The notes under the pieces were generated by a model. The model saw nothing but the letters and a program-made list of their open reading frames with translations, was not told the DNA's origin and searched no databases. From contig DASXOB010000007.1 in assembly GCA_036494545.1 (NCBI GenBank), positions 248,001 through 312,000 of the forward strand: a stretch of DNA of 64,000 bases, written 5' to 3'. The DNA comes from JAICXG01 sp036494545 (GTDB lineage Bacteria; Verrucomicrobiota; Verrucomicrobiia; Chthoniobacterales; UBA10450). Shown here in pieces: positions 7,856 to 16,800 of the stretch. Both the position numbers and the translations under genes were made by a program. Within the stretch, counting starts at the first letter, position 1; each line of letters opens with the position of its first letter.

Positions 7856-9044
7856 CGAATTTTCGCGCGGCGCCGATTTGCCAACGGCCGGCTGGAAACG
7901 GCGCGAAAAGATGGAGGCAAATGAGCAGCTGACGCTCGCGCCCTATGCACAAAAATCGAGCGACTCGCGCGGGCGCAAGTTTGCCGAGCCACGGCACGAA
8001 TACCGGACGGAATACCAGCGCGACCGGGCGCGGATTATTCACTCGCGCGCGTTTCGCCGGCTGGAATATAAAACGCAAGTTTTTCTTAACGGCACAGCGG
8101 ACCATCTACGGACGCGACTGACGCACACCTGCGAGGTGGCTTCGGTCAGCCGCACAATCTCGCGGGCGCTCGGGTTGAATGAGGACCTGGCGGAGGCGAT
8201 CGCGCTGGCGCATGATCTCGGGCACGCGCCCTTTGGGCATTCGGGCGAAGAGATGCTGGCGGAATGCATGCGCGAGCATGGCGGGTTCGAGCATAATCGA
8301 CAAAGCCTGCGGGTAGTCGAGTTACTGGAGAATCCTTACCCGGATTTCCCGGGACTTAACCTAACGAGTGAAGTGCTCGACGGTTTGCGAAAACATGAAG
8401 AGCGTGGGTCGAGCGGGAAGGATGAAGCGCGCGAGCTGAAAGATGGCGCCATTCTCGAAGCGCAGGTTGCCGATCTTGCGGATGAAATTACCTACTACAG
8501 TCACGATCTGGATGACGCGCTCGATTTCGCCATTCTCGATTCCGATCAATTGAACGGGAGCGCGATCTGGCAACGAAGTCATGCGCGAGTGACGGCACGA
8601 CATCCGGCATTGTTAGGGGTAGATCTGCACCAGACTATCATTCGCGACATTATCGACCTGCAGGTGCGCGATGTAGTGGCGACGAGCGCGGAAGCCATCG
8701 CCACGGCTGCGCCGGCCAATGCTGAGGAGGCGAGGGCAGAACCGGCTCCGTTAATTCGCTATAGCGATGAGTTGGCGGCGGCGAACCGACAGCTACGTGA
8801 GCTTCTTTACGCCAATGTCTATTATCATCCCCGCGTCGTGGAGGTGAATTGGCAGGCATGTCAAATGTTACGCGCGGTCTTTGCCGCTTATCTGCGCGAG
8901 CCAGAGCGATTGGGCGACGGTGCGGTGCGTCGGATTGAGAGCGAAGGATTATATCGGACGGTTTGCGACTACGTCGCGGGAATGACGGATCGGTACCTCT
9001 TGGAAGAGCATGAGCGTGTAGAGGGTGATTTCGACCGCGATTGA
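7845..9044 (+). CDS. dgt: Deoxyguanosinetriphosphate triphosphohydrolase-like protein
   Basis: HD-superfamily dNTP triphosphohydrolase, removing triphosphate from dGTP and other dNTPs, a nucleotide-pool function. The HD metal site is explicit: RLTHTCEVASVSR, then AIALAHDLGHAPFGHSGE (HD pair), and GFEHNRQSLR. The N-terminal YRTEYQRDRARIIHSRAFRRLEYKTQV is the family signature. 399 residues from ATG 7845; ATG 7911 (MEANEQLTLAPY) is an equally plausible start that avoids the overlap with the preceding gene. It ends three bases before the convergent Lon-N protein, with a TCGTTAGGC bridging the two ends. Confidence 0.92.
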   Translation: MLTNEFSRGADLPTAGWKRREKMEANEQLTLAPYAQKSSDSRGRKFAEPRHEYRTEYQRDRARIIHSRAFRRLEYKTQVFLNGTADHLRTRLTHTCEVASVSRTISRALGLNEDLAEAIALAHDLGHAPFGHSGEEMLAECMREHGGFEHNRQSLRVVELLENPYPDFPGLNLTSEVLDGLRKHEERGSSGKDEARELKDGAILEAQVADLADEITYYSHDLDDALDFAILDSDQLNGSAIWQRSHARVTARHPALLGVDLHQTIIRDIIDLQVRDVVATSAEAIATAAPANAEEARAEPAPLIRYSDELAAANRQLRELLYANVYYHPRVVEVNWQACQMLRAVFAAYLREPERLGDGAVRRIESEGLYRTVCDYVAGMTDRYLLEEHERVEGDFDRD

Positions 9045-9047
9045 TCG

Positions 9048-9671
9048 TTAGGCGCCGACGCTCTCTTCGCGGAGGAACTGGATGAGAAGGCGAAGGCGCT
9101 GGTTGAGGTCGAGTTCTTCGAGGAGCCGTTGTCGGCGAGCGGGGTCGCTGATGAAGGTCGAGGCGATGAGGTCGGCGAGCATTTCGGGGTCGGACATTTC
9201 GTTGAGGTAGTTGTCGATTTTCGCGGGCAACTCCCGCCCGCTTTTTTTTAAGCGTCCATAGAACTCAAGAACCTTGACGGCAAGGGCATCGGTCTCAACG
9301 GTCAGACGGGTGCGTGTCTTGAGCGCCTTAATGCGGGCGATGGGAAAGGGAGTTTCCTGCTCGAACTCGCTGAAACGGACTCGGCGAATGCCTTGCAGAA
9401 CGAGATCGGATGTGCCGTCGCTACGGCCGACGCAGGCGCGAATAAGTCCGATGGTGCTGACGGGAAAGAAGTCTTCGCTCGTGCGCCAAGGCTCGCGCTC
9501 CGGTCTAACGAGAGCAACACAAATCATGCGGCCGTCGTCGAGGGCGTGCGTGAGCATTTTGCGAAAGCGTGGTTCGAAAATGTGGAGGGGGAGGAGAGCA
9601 TTGGGGAAAAGGAGAACGCCCGTCAGAGGCATGACGGGAACGGCGGCTGGCAGTTCAACTGTCTCAGGCAT
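9048..9671 (-). CDS. LON substrate-binding domain protein
   Basis: Stand-alone N-terminal domain of Lon protease (PF02190), about 207 residues, without the AAA or protease parts. The signature VPVMPLTGVLLFPNALLPLHIFEPRFRKM begins near residue 13 and GIRRVRF follows; the C-terminal half is helical. ATG 9671 is chosen because GAGAGA precedes it at good distance and it gives the family N-terminus; the frame is open upstream to 9827 but that overlaps aroD. Such proteins are thought to bind unfolded peptides, but function is not established. Probably transcribed with aroD (16-bp gap). Its TAA lies in a 9-mer copy. Confidence 0.9.
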   Translation of the reverse strand: MPETVELPAAVPVMPLTGVLLFPNALLPLHIFEPRFRKMLTHALDDGRMICVALVRPEREPWRTSEDFFPVSTIGLIRACVGRSDGTSDLVLQGIRRVRFSEFEQETPFPIARIKALKTRTRLTVETDALAVKVLEFYGRLKKSGRELPAKIDNYLNEMSDPEMLADLIASTFISDPARRQRLLEELDLNQRLRLLIQFLREESVGA

Positions 9672-9687
9672 TACTGATCTCTCTCTT

Positions 9688-10377
9688 CTATATATACGCT
9701 CTTCGGTCGCGGCGGAGTTGGGTGAGAGTCGGCTGACCTTCGGCGATCGGGTCGCCGATAGATCCATAGGCGAGAGCGGAGCCAAGATGCAGGAGTTGAC
9801 GGCGGGCTTGACGACCGAGTTTTCCAATCCCCATGGCGGCGATTGGAAAGGAGAAAGAGCGGGCCTCGCAGAAAAAATTGATGAGTCGATCGACCTGCTC
9901 GGGCGTGTCGGTGCGAACGGCGATCTTGAAAATACTGGGCTTGTATGCGGCCGCGGAATTCGTTAGGCGAAAGAGCTCAGGCAAAGGTGCTTCGCAAAGC
10001 TGGTGAATGGAAAGAAGAAGATCGACCTCACCGCGGTGCATTTTGTGGAGCAATGTTGAAAAACGACTGACAGATCGCAGTTCGAGATCGATGAGGGCGG
10101 CGTGATCCAGGAAGCGCTCAAACAACTCCCTTCGTCGCGCTGCGCCTAACGAGCCTTGGCCCCCTTCCGCGGGATGTCGCGCGCTCAGAATGAGTGGCGC
10201 GCGCAGCCGCGGAATTGCCTGTTCGAGTTCGCCTAACGAATCGTGCAAAGCGTCCAGCCGCAGTTCAAAAAAATCGGGGGGACGCCGCAGACGCGTTGCC
10301 CTAACAAGTGCGGCGGACGAGGCGATTACCCCAACGAGACGCGGACGCCAGTGGTTGCACGTATCACAAGAGCGCAT
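9688..10377 (-). CDS. aroD: 3-dehydroquinate dehydratase, type I
   Basis: Third shikimate-pathway enzyme, dehydrating 3-dehydroquinate through a Schiff base. Type I motifs: FFELRLDAL, LILSARHPAEGG, the general-base His in LLLSIHQL, the Schiff-base Lys in IFKIAV, and the C-terminal AMGIGKLGR ... LGSALAYGSIG ... AEGQPT. ATG 10377 is chosen (about 229 residues, normal for the family) because GGGGAAAG sits just upstream; an ATG at 10434 has no ribosome-binding site. Two GCCTAACGA copies lie in the gene (10144, 10231). It lies between ribE and the Lon-N gene on the same strand. Confidence 0.88.
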   Translation of the reverse strand: MRSCDTCNHWRPRLVGVIASSAALVRATRLRRPPDFFELRLDALHDSLGELEQAIPRLRAPLILSARHPAEGGQGSLGAARRRELFERFLDHAALIDLELRSVSRFSTLLHKMHRGEVDLLLSIHQLCEAPLPELFRLTNSAAAYKPSIFKIAVRTDTPEQVDRLINFFCEARSFSFPIAAMGIGKLGRQARRQLLHLGSALAYGSIGDPIAEGQPTLTQLRRDRRAYI

Positions 10378-10488
10378 TTCGCTTTCCCCACGTTCAACTT
10401 TCGATCTGCGCGTACGATTGTCCGCTCTCGCCATGCTAGTTCGCGAACACGACTAAAGACTCGGGTTCATGGTGACCAGTAACGCGTG

Positions 10489-11169
10489 TTACGTCGCTGC
10501 TTTCCTGCCTGCGGATAAGGTCGATCTTCGGTCGTGAGACGAGCTGCGGCGCTTTGGCTTTGGCGGCGTTTCATTCATTATTCGTGGCAGCATTCGCTCG
10601 AGATATTTGGCCAGAAGATCGAATTCGACGTTGAGCAGATCGCCCACGCGTAGCGAGGCGAAGTTTGTCTTTCGCCGAGTGTGAGGGACGATCCAGACGA
10701 CCAGGCTGTGGGGGAGCAATTCGGCGATCGTTAGGCTGACGCCGTTTAGGGCAATCGACCCCTTGAAGGCTGCGTAGTGGGCAAACTCCGGCGCAAGCTC
10801 CACCTCGAGTCGGAAATCGGCGTCATGAGAGTCGAATCCCAAAACGCGGGTCGCGCAATCGACATGACCCTGTATGAAATGACCACCCAATCGGCCATGT
10901 GCCGGAAGAGCGCGTTCGAGGTTTACCGGACTACCGGCACGGACGGTTCGCAAATTGGTTCGTCCGATGGTTTCCCTGAGCAAGTCGAAGGTGACCTGTC
11001 CATTGCGAGTCGCCGTGGCGGTGAGACAGCAACCATTGACAGCCACGCTATCGCCCGGGTGAAGATTAGACGTGATCAGGGAAGCGCCGATGCGTAGTTG
11101 CACGCCGCGGTTTCTACTCGATCGCATCCAACGTACCTCTCCCACCTCTTCAATCAGCCCAGTGAACAT
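10489..11169 (-). CDS. ribE: Riboflavin synthase, alpha chain
   Basis: Dismutates two 6,7-dimethyl-8-ribityllumazine molecules into riboflavin. The N-terminus MFTGLIEEVGEV and the two tandem lumazine-binding barrels are clear: VNGCCLTA with NLERAL and GGHFIQGHVD in the first, ALNGVSLTIAE and VWIVPHT in the second. ATG 11169 gives the universal MFTGLI start; a TTG four codons earlier is less likely. The C-terminal tail of about 25 residues is basic and Ser/Arg-rich. No FMN riboswitch is visible upstream. Leftward, 111 bases before aroD. One TCGTTAGGC copy at 10738. Confidence 0.93.
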   Translation of the reverse strand: MFTGLIEEVGEVRWMRSSRNRGVQLRIGASLITSNLHPGDSVAVNGCCLTATATRNGQVTFDLLRETIGRTNLRTVRAGSPVNLERALPAHGRLGGHFIQGHVDCATRVLGFDSHDADFRLEVELAPEFAHYAAFKGSIALNGVSLTIAELLPHSLVVWIVPHTRRKTNFASLRVGDLLNVEFDLLAKYLERMLPRIMNETPPKPKRRSSSHDRRSTLSAGRKAAT

Positions 11170-11464
11170 GTTTGCCAGCAAAGTTAGGCAACTTCCTGAA
11201 TGGTGCGAATGCTCGAGTTTCCCTGGGGCGTGTTGCTGAACGGAATCGTTAGGAGGAAGGAAGCGACTTTTTAGCAGACACTCGGTCCAAAATCGTCGGA
11301 ATGCCCAGGTCCAAGGTTCAGCTTGGTTGGGTCGGCCAAGGCAGGGATCAACAAGACAATTTCCGCTGTGTGGCTTTAAAATTGCTCGTTAGGGCACGGC
11401 GGAGAACTGCAATGAAGGTCTGACTGACAGCATGGAGGCGACACGGTGAAGCGCAAAGTCGTTC

Positions 11465-11492
11465 AAAAAAAAATTGAAAAAAATGAAAAAAA
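11465..11492 (+). promoter_or_regulatory. Three helically phased A-tracts
   Basis: Runs of 9, 7 and 7 adenines are centred near 11469, 11480 and 11489, spacings of about one helical turn, which predicts intrinsic DNA bending. They lie just upstream of a weak promoter candidate for the TonB receptor, where an UP element or curved activator site would be expected. The rest of the 11170-11561 gap shows no gene; it holds two one-mismatch 9-mer copies (11245 and about 11386). Confidence 0.5.
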
Positions 11493-11495
11493 CGC

Positions 11496-11523
11496 TTGTC
11501 AGGGTGGAATTCTTCTTTGATTC
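11496..11523 (+). promoter_or_regulatory. Weak sigma70-like promoter candidate for TonB receptor
   Basis: TTGTCA (11496-11501), a 16-base spacer and TGATTC (11518-11523). The -10 is poor, so the call rests on the adjacent A-tracts and the position 40 bases before the receptor start. Confidence 0.3.
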
Positions 11524-11561
11524 TCCCCGCCAAACCTAACCAAACACCAATGGAGAAACTA

Positions 11562-14500
11562 ATGAGATCACAGATATTGAAAGCGCTGGGATTTCGGCGA
11601 GTGGCTATTGCAGCCGCCGTCGCACTTCCCTTTCTGGTCGGGAGCAGCCTGTTCGGCCAAGCTCCTGCCCAAGCACCCGAAGCGGCGCCACCGCCTACCA
11701 ATGCGGCAGGTTCCGACGCGGGCGCGGCAACAGTCGAACGTATCGTTGTTACCGGTTCATTGATTCCGACTGCCGAAGAGGTCACCGCCTCTCCAGTCGA
11801 TACCTTGAACACGAGTGACGTGAACATCGCGGGCCCAGCTCCCGACATTTTGACGGTGTTGCAAAAACGCAACCCGGACTTTGTCGGCGGCGGCAACCTC
11901 GGTAGCACGAACGCGAACATCGCGAGCGGCGCTACCCAGGGTGGATCGATCATCTCGCTGCGCGGCTTGCCAACCTTGGTGTTGTTTGAGGGCCGGCGTA
12001 TCGCGGATTCGGCAGCCATCTCCTCGGGCGGATTTCAGTTCACGGACGTGAGTATCTTCCCGACCTCGCTCATCAGCCGAATCGAGGTTTTGAAGGACGG
12101 CGCCTCCGCACTCTACGGTTCTGAGGCCGTCGGTGGTGTGGTCAACATCTTCATGAAGGATGACTTTTCGGGTGCTGAGGTTGGTGCCCGGTATGGCTTT
12201 ACTGTGGAGAGCGGTGTGGCAGAGCGTAAGGCGTATGCGATTGTCGGTGTCGGTAACGACACCACGCACGTTGTGGGAGGTTTCCAGTATTACGAAATCG
12301 ATCCACTCTTTCAGCGCGAACGTGGTTATTCGCAGCCTGCGATCAACCTGACGACGACCTTTGCGGGTGCTGGTCGCGATAATTTGGGCGGCGGAACTAC
12401 GTTCTATCTTTTGAAGCCTGGCCTGAATTCGCCTTTTGATACGGGTATCGCTCCCGGCGCGATTGCGCCTCCGGTAGCAGGTTCGGATGGCGCAAATCCG
12501 GGACAGTATGCGCAAATTCCACAGGCATATGATCAGGTTCCCAGCCTGCTGCCTCTTTTCGATCTTTCTAAATTGCCCACGAGCACACTCGGCATTGAGA
12601 ACACGGATGCTTACGGTTCGTTTAATCACCAAATCTTTGGCAAGCAATTGGAGCTTTTCGGCAACTTCATGTATGCGAATAACCACAACTTCAGCCAGTT
12701 GAACGCTCAGCCGCTCAGCAACGGTACTGGAGTTATCATTCTGGGCTCGCAGAAGGTCGATCCAGCCACTGGCGACTTAGTTCCAGAAGATCGTGGCCCT
12801 CCGGCTGCATTTAATCCGTTTCAGCTATCGATCGACTCTAATACCCTTGGCGGCGATTTCCGGTTGTTTGCCAATAACCGCTATCAGAATCATCCGCGCC
12901 AGTTTACCGATGATAGCAATTTCTATCGCTTCCTGCTTGGGATGCGTTCCCAGTTTGCGAAGGATTGGTCGCTGGAAACGGCTGCCTACTACAGCAAGTA
13001 CAACATCGACTTCGTCAACCAGAATCTGGTGGATGGCAATCAGCTTAACGCGATGATTGCCGGCACGGCACTTGATTTCAACGGGAACTTAATTCCGCCG
13101 CTTGATTTCTTCGCCCGTAACCCCATTGGCACTAATCCTGGTCAGGTTACCGCTGCCCAGTTCGGTACCATCTTTGGGAGCAATATTCGATCGCAGAGCT
13201 CTTATCAGGAGGTCTTTGACGGCAGGGTCACCGGCTTCCCGATTCATCTGCCAGGTGGTGATGTCGGTCTCTCCTTCGGCGGTGAATATCGTCTTGAGGG
13301 ATTCAAACTTGTGGATTCACCGGAAATCTTCGTCGGCTCGGTGCCAGTGCAAAACATCGACGTCGGCCGCACTATTGAGTCGGCTTATGTTGAGTTGAGC
13401 GTTCCAATCGTTGGACCTCAGATGAAGATTCCAGGTGTATACAGTTTGGAGGCAGACGGCGCTTTTCGTTACGATCACTATGAAGGTGTGAGCGAGGACG
13501 CCAAAGTTCCAAAGGTCACCCTCCGCTATCAGCCGATTCAGGACCTGACGTTACGTGCGACCTATGCGAACTCGTTCGTGGCGCCTACGCTGTTCCAGCT
13601 CTTCGGACCGGCCTCGTCGGGTTTCTCGCCGACAATCGTTCTTAATGGCCACGTGCAGGATCAGGCTCAGGTTTTGACTGGTCCGAATCCAGGCCTTATT
13701 CCGTCCACCGCTGAGTCCTACACTGGAGGTATCGTTTACAGTCCTCACTATGTGCCGGGATTGACCGTGTCGGTCGACTACTTCCGGACCCTCCAGCAGC
13801 TCATTGTAGGTACGAATGGCGCCAACACGATTCTGACTAGTGTGGAAAAGCTTGGACCGGCGTCGCCCTTTGCGAACCAGGTTGCCTTCAACAACTTCCC
13901 CGGCCAAAGTGGAGCCGTGCCTGTTACTGCACCGGGTCAACTTGATGGTAACCTTGCTTCGGTGTTCTACACGGACCCGCTGGTTAACATTGGCGCCTTC
14001 CGCACATCAGGCTTGGACATGAGTGCGCATTACAACCTCGACCTGCATCAATGGGGCGAGGCGGAGTTTGGTGCTAATGCGGTCTGGTTCTTCCTTAACG
14101 AACTCAAACGGACGCCGCGGACTAGCTACTACAACATTAGCGCCGTTGACGACGCCGAAGGTGCTGCGGCTGTGCCCGATTACAAGCTAACCATCCTCGG
14201 AAGGTATAGCTTCCAAGGCGCGACCCTGGCGTTGAACGCCAACTACATCCCTGGCCTCATTAATGGTGTCGGCCAAGATGCGGAAACGGCAGATCAAGGA
14301 AAGTTCCCGAAGATCGGCGATTATCTGACGGTCGATGGAAGACTATCATACGACTTCCATGTTAAGCCGGCAGCTCCTCCTCCGCCGAGTTATTCCAAGG
14401 ATGCGAAGGACTCCAAGGGCATGGTGGCTGGAACCAGTAGTGCTGCAACGCCCGAGGTCAGCCCATTCGGCCGTTTGGTAGATGGTCTGAGCGTCGCGGT

Positions 14501-14624
14501 TGGCTGTAACAACATCTTTGACCGCACACCTCCATTCATCGCTGGAGCAAACAGCAATACGGATCTTTCGCTCTATGATCCATATGGCCGGTTTGTCTAC
14601 TTCGAAGTGTCGAAGAAGTTCTAA
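11562..14624 (+). CDS. TonB-dependent outer-membrane receptor
   Basis: Outer-membrane active transporter of about 1020 residues; substrate unknown. ATG 11562 is chosen because GGAG lies seven bases upstream. Order: signal peptide with a long basic n-region (LKALGFRRVAIAAAVALPF), a Pro/Ala-rich linker, a TonB-box-like ERIVVTGSLIP, a plug with SIISLRGLPTLVLFEGRRI and RIEVLKDGASALYGSEAVGGVVNI, then a long beta-barrel ending in Phe (FEVSKKF), as outer-membrane proteins usually do. A disordered Pro/Lys/Ser insert lies near the C-terminus. The gene has no exact 9-mer copy in 3 kb, unlike core genes around it. Confidence 0.93.
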   Translation: MRSQILKALGFRRVAIAAAVALPFLVGSSLFGQAPAQAPEAAPPPTNAAGSDAGAATVERIVVTGSLIPTAEEVTASPVDTLNTSDVNIAGPAPDILTVLQKRNPDFVGGGNLGSTNANIASGATQGGSIISLRGLPTLVLFEGRRIADSAAISSGGFQFTDVSIFPTSLISRIEVLKDGASALYGSEAVGGVVNIFMKDDFSGAEVGARYGFTVESGVAERKAYAIVGVGNDTTHVVGGFQYYEIDPLFQRERGYSQPAINLTTTFAGAGRDNLGGGTTFYLLKPGLNSPFDTGIAPGAIAPPVAGSDGANPGQYAQIPQAYDQVPSLLPLFDLSKLPTSTLGIENTDAYGSFNHQIFGKQLELFGNFMYANNHNFSQLNAQPLSNGTGVIILGSQKVDPATGDLVPEDRGPPAAFNPFQLSIDSNTLGGDFRLFANNRYQNHPRQFTDDSNFYRFLLGMRSQFAKDWSLETAAYYSKYNIDFVNQNLVDGNQLNAMIAGTALDFNGNLIPPLDFFARNPIGTNPGQVTAAQFGTIFGSNIRSQSSYQEVFDGRVTGFPIHLPGGDVGLSFGGEYRLEGFKLVDSPEIFVGSVPVQNIDVGRTIESAYVELSVPIVGPQMKIPGVYSLEADGAFRYDHYEGVSEDAKVPKVTLRYQPIQDLTLRATYANSFVAPTLFQLFGPASSGFSPTIVLNGHVQDQAQVLTGPNPGLIPSTAESYTGGIVYSPHYVPGLTVSVDYFRTLQQLIVGTNGANTILTSVEKLGPASPFANQVAFNNFPGQSGAVPVTAPGQLDGNLASVFYTDPLVNIGAFRTSGLDMSAHYNLDLHQWGEAEFGANAVWFFLNELKRTPRTSYYNISAVDDAEGAAAVPDYKLTILGRYSFQGATLALNANYIPGLINGVGQDAETADQGKFPKIGDYLTVDGRLSYDFHVKPAAPPPPSYSKDAKDSKGMVAGTSSAATPEVSPFGRLVDGLSVAVGCNNIFDRTPPFIAGANSNTDLSLYDPYGRFVYFEVSKKF

Positions 14625-14653
14625 GGTCGCCTTAGCAAGAAACAATTAATCGC

Positions 14654-14686
14654 AAGCGGCCGAGCTGTCACAGCTCGGCCGCTTTT
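14654..14686 (+). terminator. Intrinsic terminator after TonB receptor gene
   Basis: Perfect GC-rich stem AGCGGCCGAGCTG with a TCA loop and CAGCTCGGCCGCT, followed by TTTT, 30 bases after the receptor stop. It should end the receptor transcript, leaving it monocistronic. Confidence 0.9.
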
Positions 14687-14848
14687 GCGTACACATGTTC
14701 AACTAAGGAATCTGCTGGAAGCTCAGATATCATCAGACTGATTTCTTGCTTTCCGAAATTAGTTAAGATCCGAGAGTACCTGGCTTGGGATCGTCCTTGC
14801 GGGAGAAGCGAACTGTCCTTAGTGTCCGTCAAATCGGACGATAGACAC

Positions 14849-15331
14849 ATGAAACACACGTTACTCGCAATCTTCCTGGTCCTAGGACTTGCCACACTTG
14901 TCTCGGCAGATAATCCGACCTTTCCGGGATTCGAGAAGGCGATGGATCCAGCCACCTACCAGAAGGCAGGGCTGGGTAAACTTACAAACGCGGAAAGGGC
15001 TGCCTTGAATAGCTTCGTTAGAGATTATGTTGCGACGAAGCAGAAAGACGCCGCGGCTGTTGCGGCAGCGCAGGCTGTCGATCGCGCCGTCAAGGAGCGG
15101 AAGGTTCAGCCACCGGACATTATTGAGAGCCGAATCGTTGGAACGTATAGAGGGACTAATCTCCGGACGCTGTTTCGTTTGGAGAACGGCCAGGTTTGGA
15201 AGCCTTCGAATTCCGAGATCGCCTCGTCCCCGCCAGTCGAAAATCCAAACGTGGTTATTTATCGTGACATATTCGGATACAAGATGTTTATCGAAGGCGC
15301 TCGGATCGTCCGAGTGAAACGGGTCGAGTGA
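14849..15331 (+). CDS. Small secreted protein, hypothetical
   Basis: About 160 residues with a clear signal peptide (MKHTLLAIFLVLGLATLVSA). The middle is an Ala/Lys-rich helix; the C-terminal 65 residues (ESRIVGTYRG ... LENGQVWKP ... IFGYKMFIEG ... VRVKRV) form a strand-rich module like that at the end of many small proteobacterial periplasmic proteins. No function known. ATG 14849 is chosen over GTG 14822 because the signal peptide begins there. It follows the receptor terminator, so it must have its own promoter. Confidence 0.65.
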   Translation: MKHTLLAIFLVLGLATLVSADNPTFPGFEKAMDPATYQKAGLGKLTNAERAALNSFVRDYVATKQKDAAAVAAAQAVDRAVKERKVQPPDIIESRIVGTYRGTNLRTLFRLENGQVWKPSNSEIASSPPVENPNVVIYRDIFGYKMFIEGARIVRVKRVE

Positions 15332-15498
15332 GGTTTCTCCGTCATCAATATCTGAATCTGCTTTTATCGTTAGGCAGTGCAAGACTACTCTGCTTGTCAC
15401 GGTACGGCTTGACGGCCGGCACTCTTCGCTGGGATTGGAGCTAAATTGATCGCAGAATTATATTGCACGCGGAAAACCTGCGTCGCATATTGAGATTT

Positions 15499-15804
15499 AT
15501 GAAAAGAAAAATATGGGGGTGCGTCTTGGGGATCGCCACCATCGGTGGTTTGGGAACAACCGCGATCGCTGGAAACAACGAGCCGCATGTTGCTCAGGTG
15601 ATTAGACCTCAAAAGGACCGTATAGTGTTGGTCGCAGTGACCGGCAGTCGGATTCCGCAGCGGGTCTTCGTCAGTGGGCATCAGGTCAACAGCGCTGCAC
15701 CTGTCTATGTGGTTCAAGGGCAGGAATTGGCGAACACCGGGGCAACTTCGGTGGGCGGCTTAATTTCGCTTGATCCCAGCGTTCAGGTAAAGCGGGGCCC
15801 GTAG
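15499..15804 (+). CDS. Orphan TonB-box/plug-start peptide
   Basis: 101-residue protein with a signal peptide (KRKIWGCVLGIATIGGLG), then VAVTGSRIPQRV and a stretch (QGQELANTGATSVGGLISLDP) that looks like the TonB-box region and first plug helix of a TonB-dependent receptor. It stops at a TAG after VKRGP, before any barrel. The next 140 bases show no continuation in any frame. It could be a truncated receptor relic or a genuine short exported protein that mimics a plug. ATG 15499 is the start directly before the signal peptide. Confidence 0.5.
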   Translation: MKRKIWGCVLGIATIGGLGTTAIAGNNEPHVAQVIRPQKDRIVLVAVTGSRIPQRVFVSGHQVNSAAPVYVVQGQELANTGATSVGGLISLDPSVQVKRGP

Positions 15805-15948
15805 CAGCCCGCAAGGAAATCTTATCGGCCTGAGTTTTTGGCTTAGGTCGGCTTTACGGCTGTCAGCAAACCTAAGCTGGCAGCCAAGGAAGAGTATTTG
15901 TTAAGCACCACTCCACGGACCGGCCGCGAAGCCGTAAATTTTGGAAAT

Positions 15949-16737
15949 CTAAATTTCTTTCCACTCAGAGCAATCCCAGCCCAGCAAGGATTCGAGTCGA
16001 GCTATATCCTCCCTGTAAAACGCGTAAAGCTGCCGTCTCTCCTCGGGACTTATTTTCCTTTCGTACGCAATCCGATTTTGCTCCCGGTTTTTCACTCTCG
16101 CCAGCGGTTTTACCCGAAGAAAACCAAAAACCTCATTTAAAACCTCCAAGGTCCTTCGTCGAAAGTCATCGAACTTAATGACGTGAACCTGCTCTCGCGG
16201 AAAGAAGCGAAAGATCCGTTCAATCTGCTCGGAATAAAAGCCGCGGTCGAGGTAGGAGGTTCGACGCAGTTGCAAAGGGGCTACCTTTCTTGCCCGGGTC
16301 TTTTCGGCGGCAATCGCTTCGAGAAAACCAAGTTCCTCCTGATTGCGCTCACGATACATGTTCCAATGCGAGAAAGCACGATCCATTGGATTTCGCAGTA
16401 GCACGATGAGTTTAATCCCGGAATGATAGTTCCGGATTCGTTCGATGGCGGGCTTCCAATAAGTGTAGATTGGGGTACACGAGCCCGTAACGAAGGCATT
16501 GCGCTTCAGGCGGATTCCTTCGTGCAAAATCTCGTAATTAACTTTGCCAGCAAACCGCTGCTCATCGTCGAAAAAATGGCGGCGCGGATGATCAACCATG
16601 TGCGCTTCTTCGCTGTGCGCCATGCTGATGTTTGGATGTTGATCGAGATGGTAATGGAGCGCGCTGGTCCCGCCTTTCTGAACACCGGCGATGATAAAAT
16701 CTAGGCGCTCTATTTTGCCTTTTCTCGATCGAAACAT
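15949..16737 (-). CDS. Sulfotransferase family protein
   Basis: PAPS-dependent sulfotransferase of about 262 residues, moving sulfate to an unknown acceptor such as a glycan or lipid. The 5'-phosphosulfate loop is IIAGVQKGGTSALHYHLDQHP near residue 15, and the 3'-phosphate site is LIVLLRNPMDRAFSHWNMYR near 112; both are complete. ATG 16737 has GAGG very close; GTG 16746 three codons earlier is an alternative with GGAAA upstream. It follows a methyltransferase on the same strand (63-bp gap), suggesting a small surface-polymer modification set. No 9-mer copies here. Confidence 0.9.
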   Translation of the reverse strand: MFRSRKGKIERLDFIIAGVQKGGTSALHYHLDQHPNISMAHSEEAHMVDHPRRHFFDDEQRFAGKVNYEILHEGIRLKRNAFVTGSCTPIYTYWKPAIERIRNYHSGIKLIVLLRNPMDRAFSHWNMYRERNQEELGFLEAIAAEKTRARKVAPLQLRRTSYLDRGFYSEQIERIFRFFPREQVHVIKFDDFRRRTLEVLNEVFGFLRVKPLARVKNREQNRIAYERKISPEERRQLYAFYREDIARLESLLGWDCSEWKEI

Positions 16738-16800
16738 AGTCCTCACTCTGTATTTCCGCTTTCCTGCTCGCGCGGTGCAAATATTAGATCCTTGCGGAGG

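Noticed and set aside
10190..10482. Plus-strand open frames opposite aroD and its upstream region
   Set aside because: Shadow of aroD; no start context and no similarity, whereas aroD has complete catalytic motifs.
11170..11460. FMN riboswitch upstream of ribE
   Set aside because: The conserved FMN-aptamer segments (such as GGGGCGGGGTG and ACCGGCGG) are not present on the minus strand.
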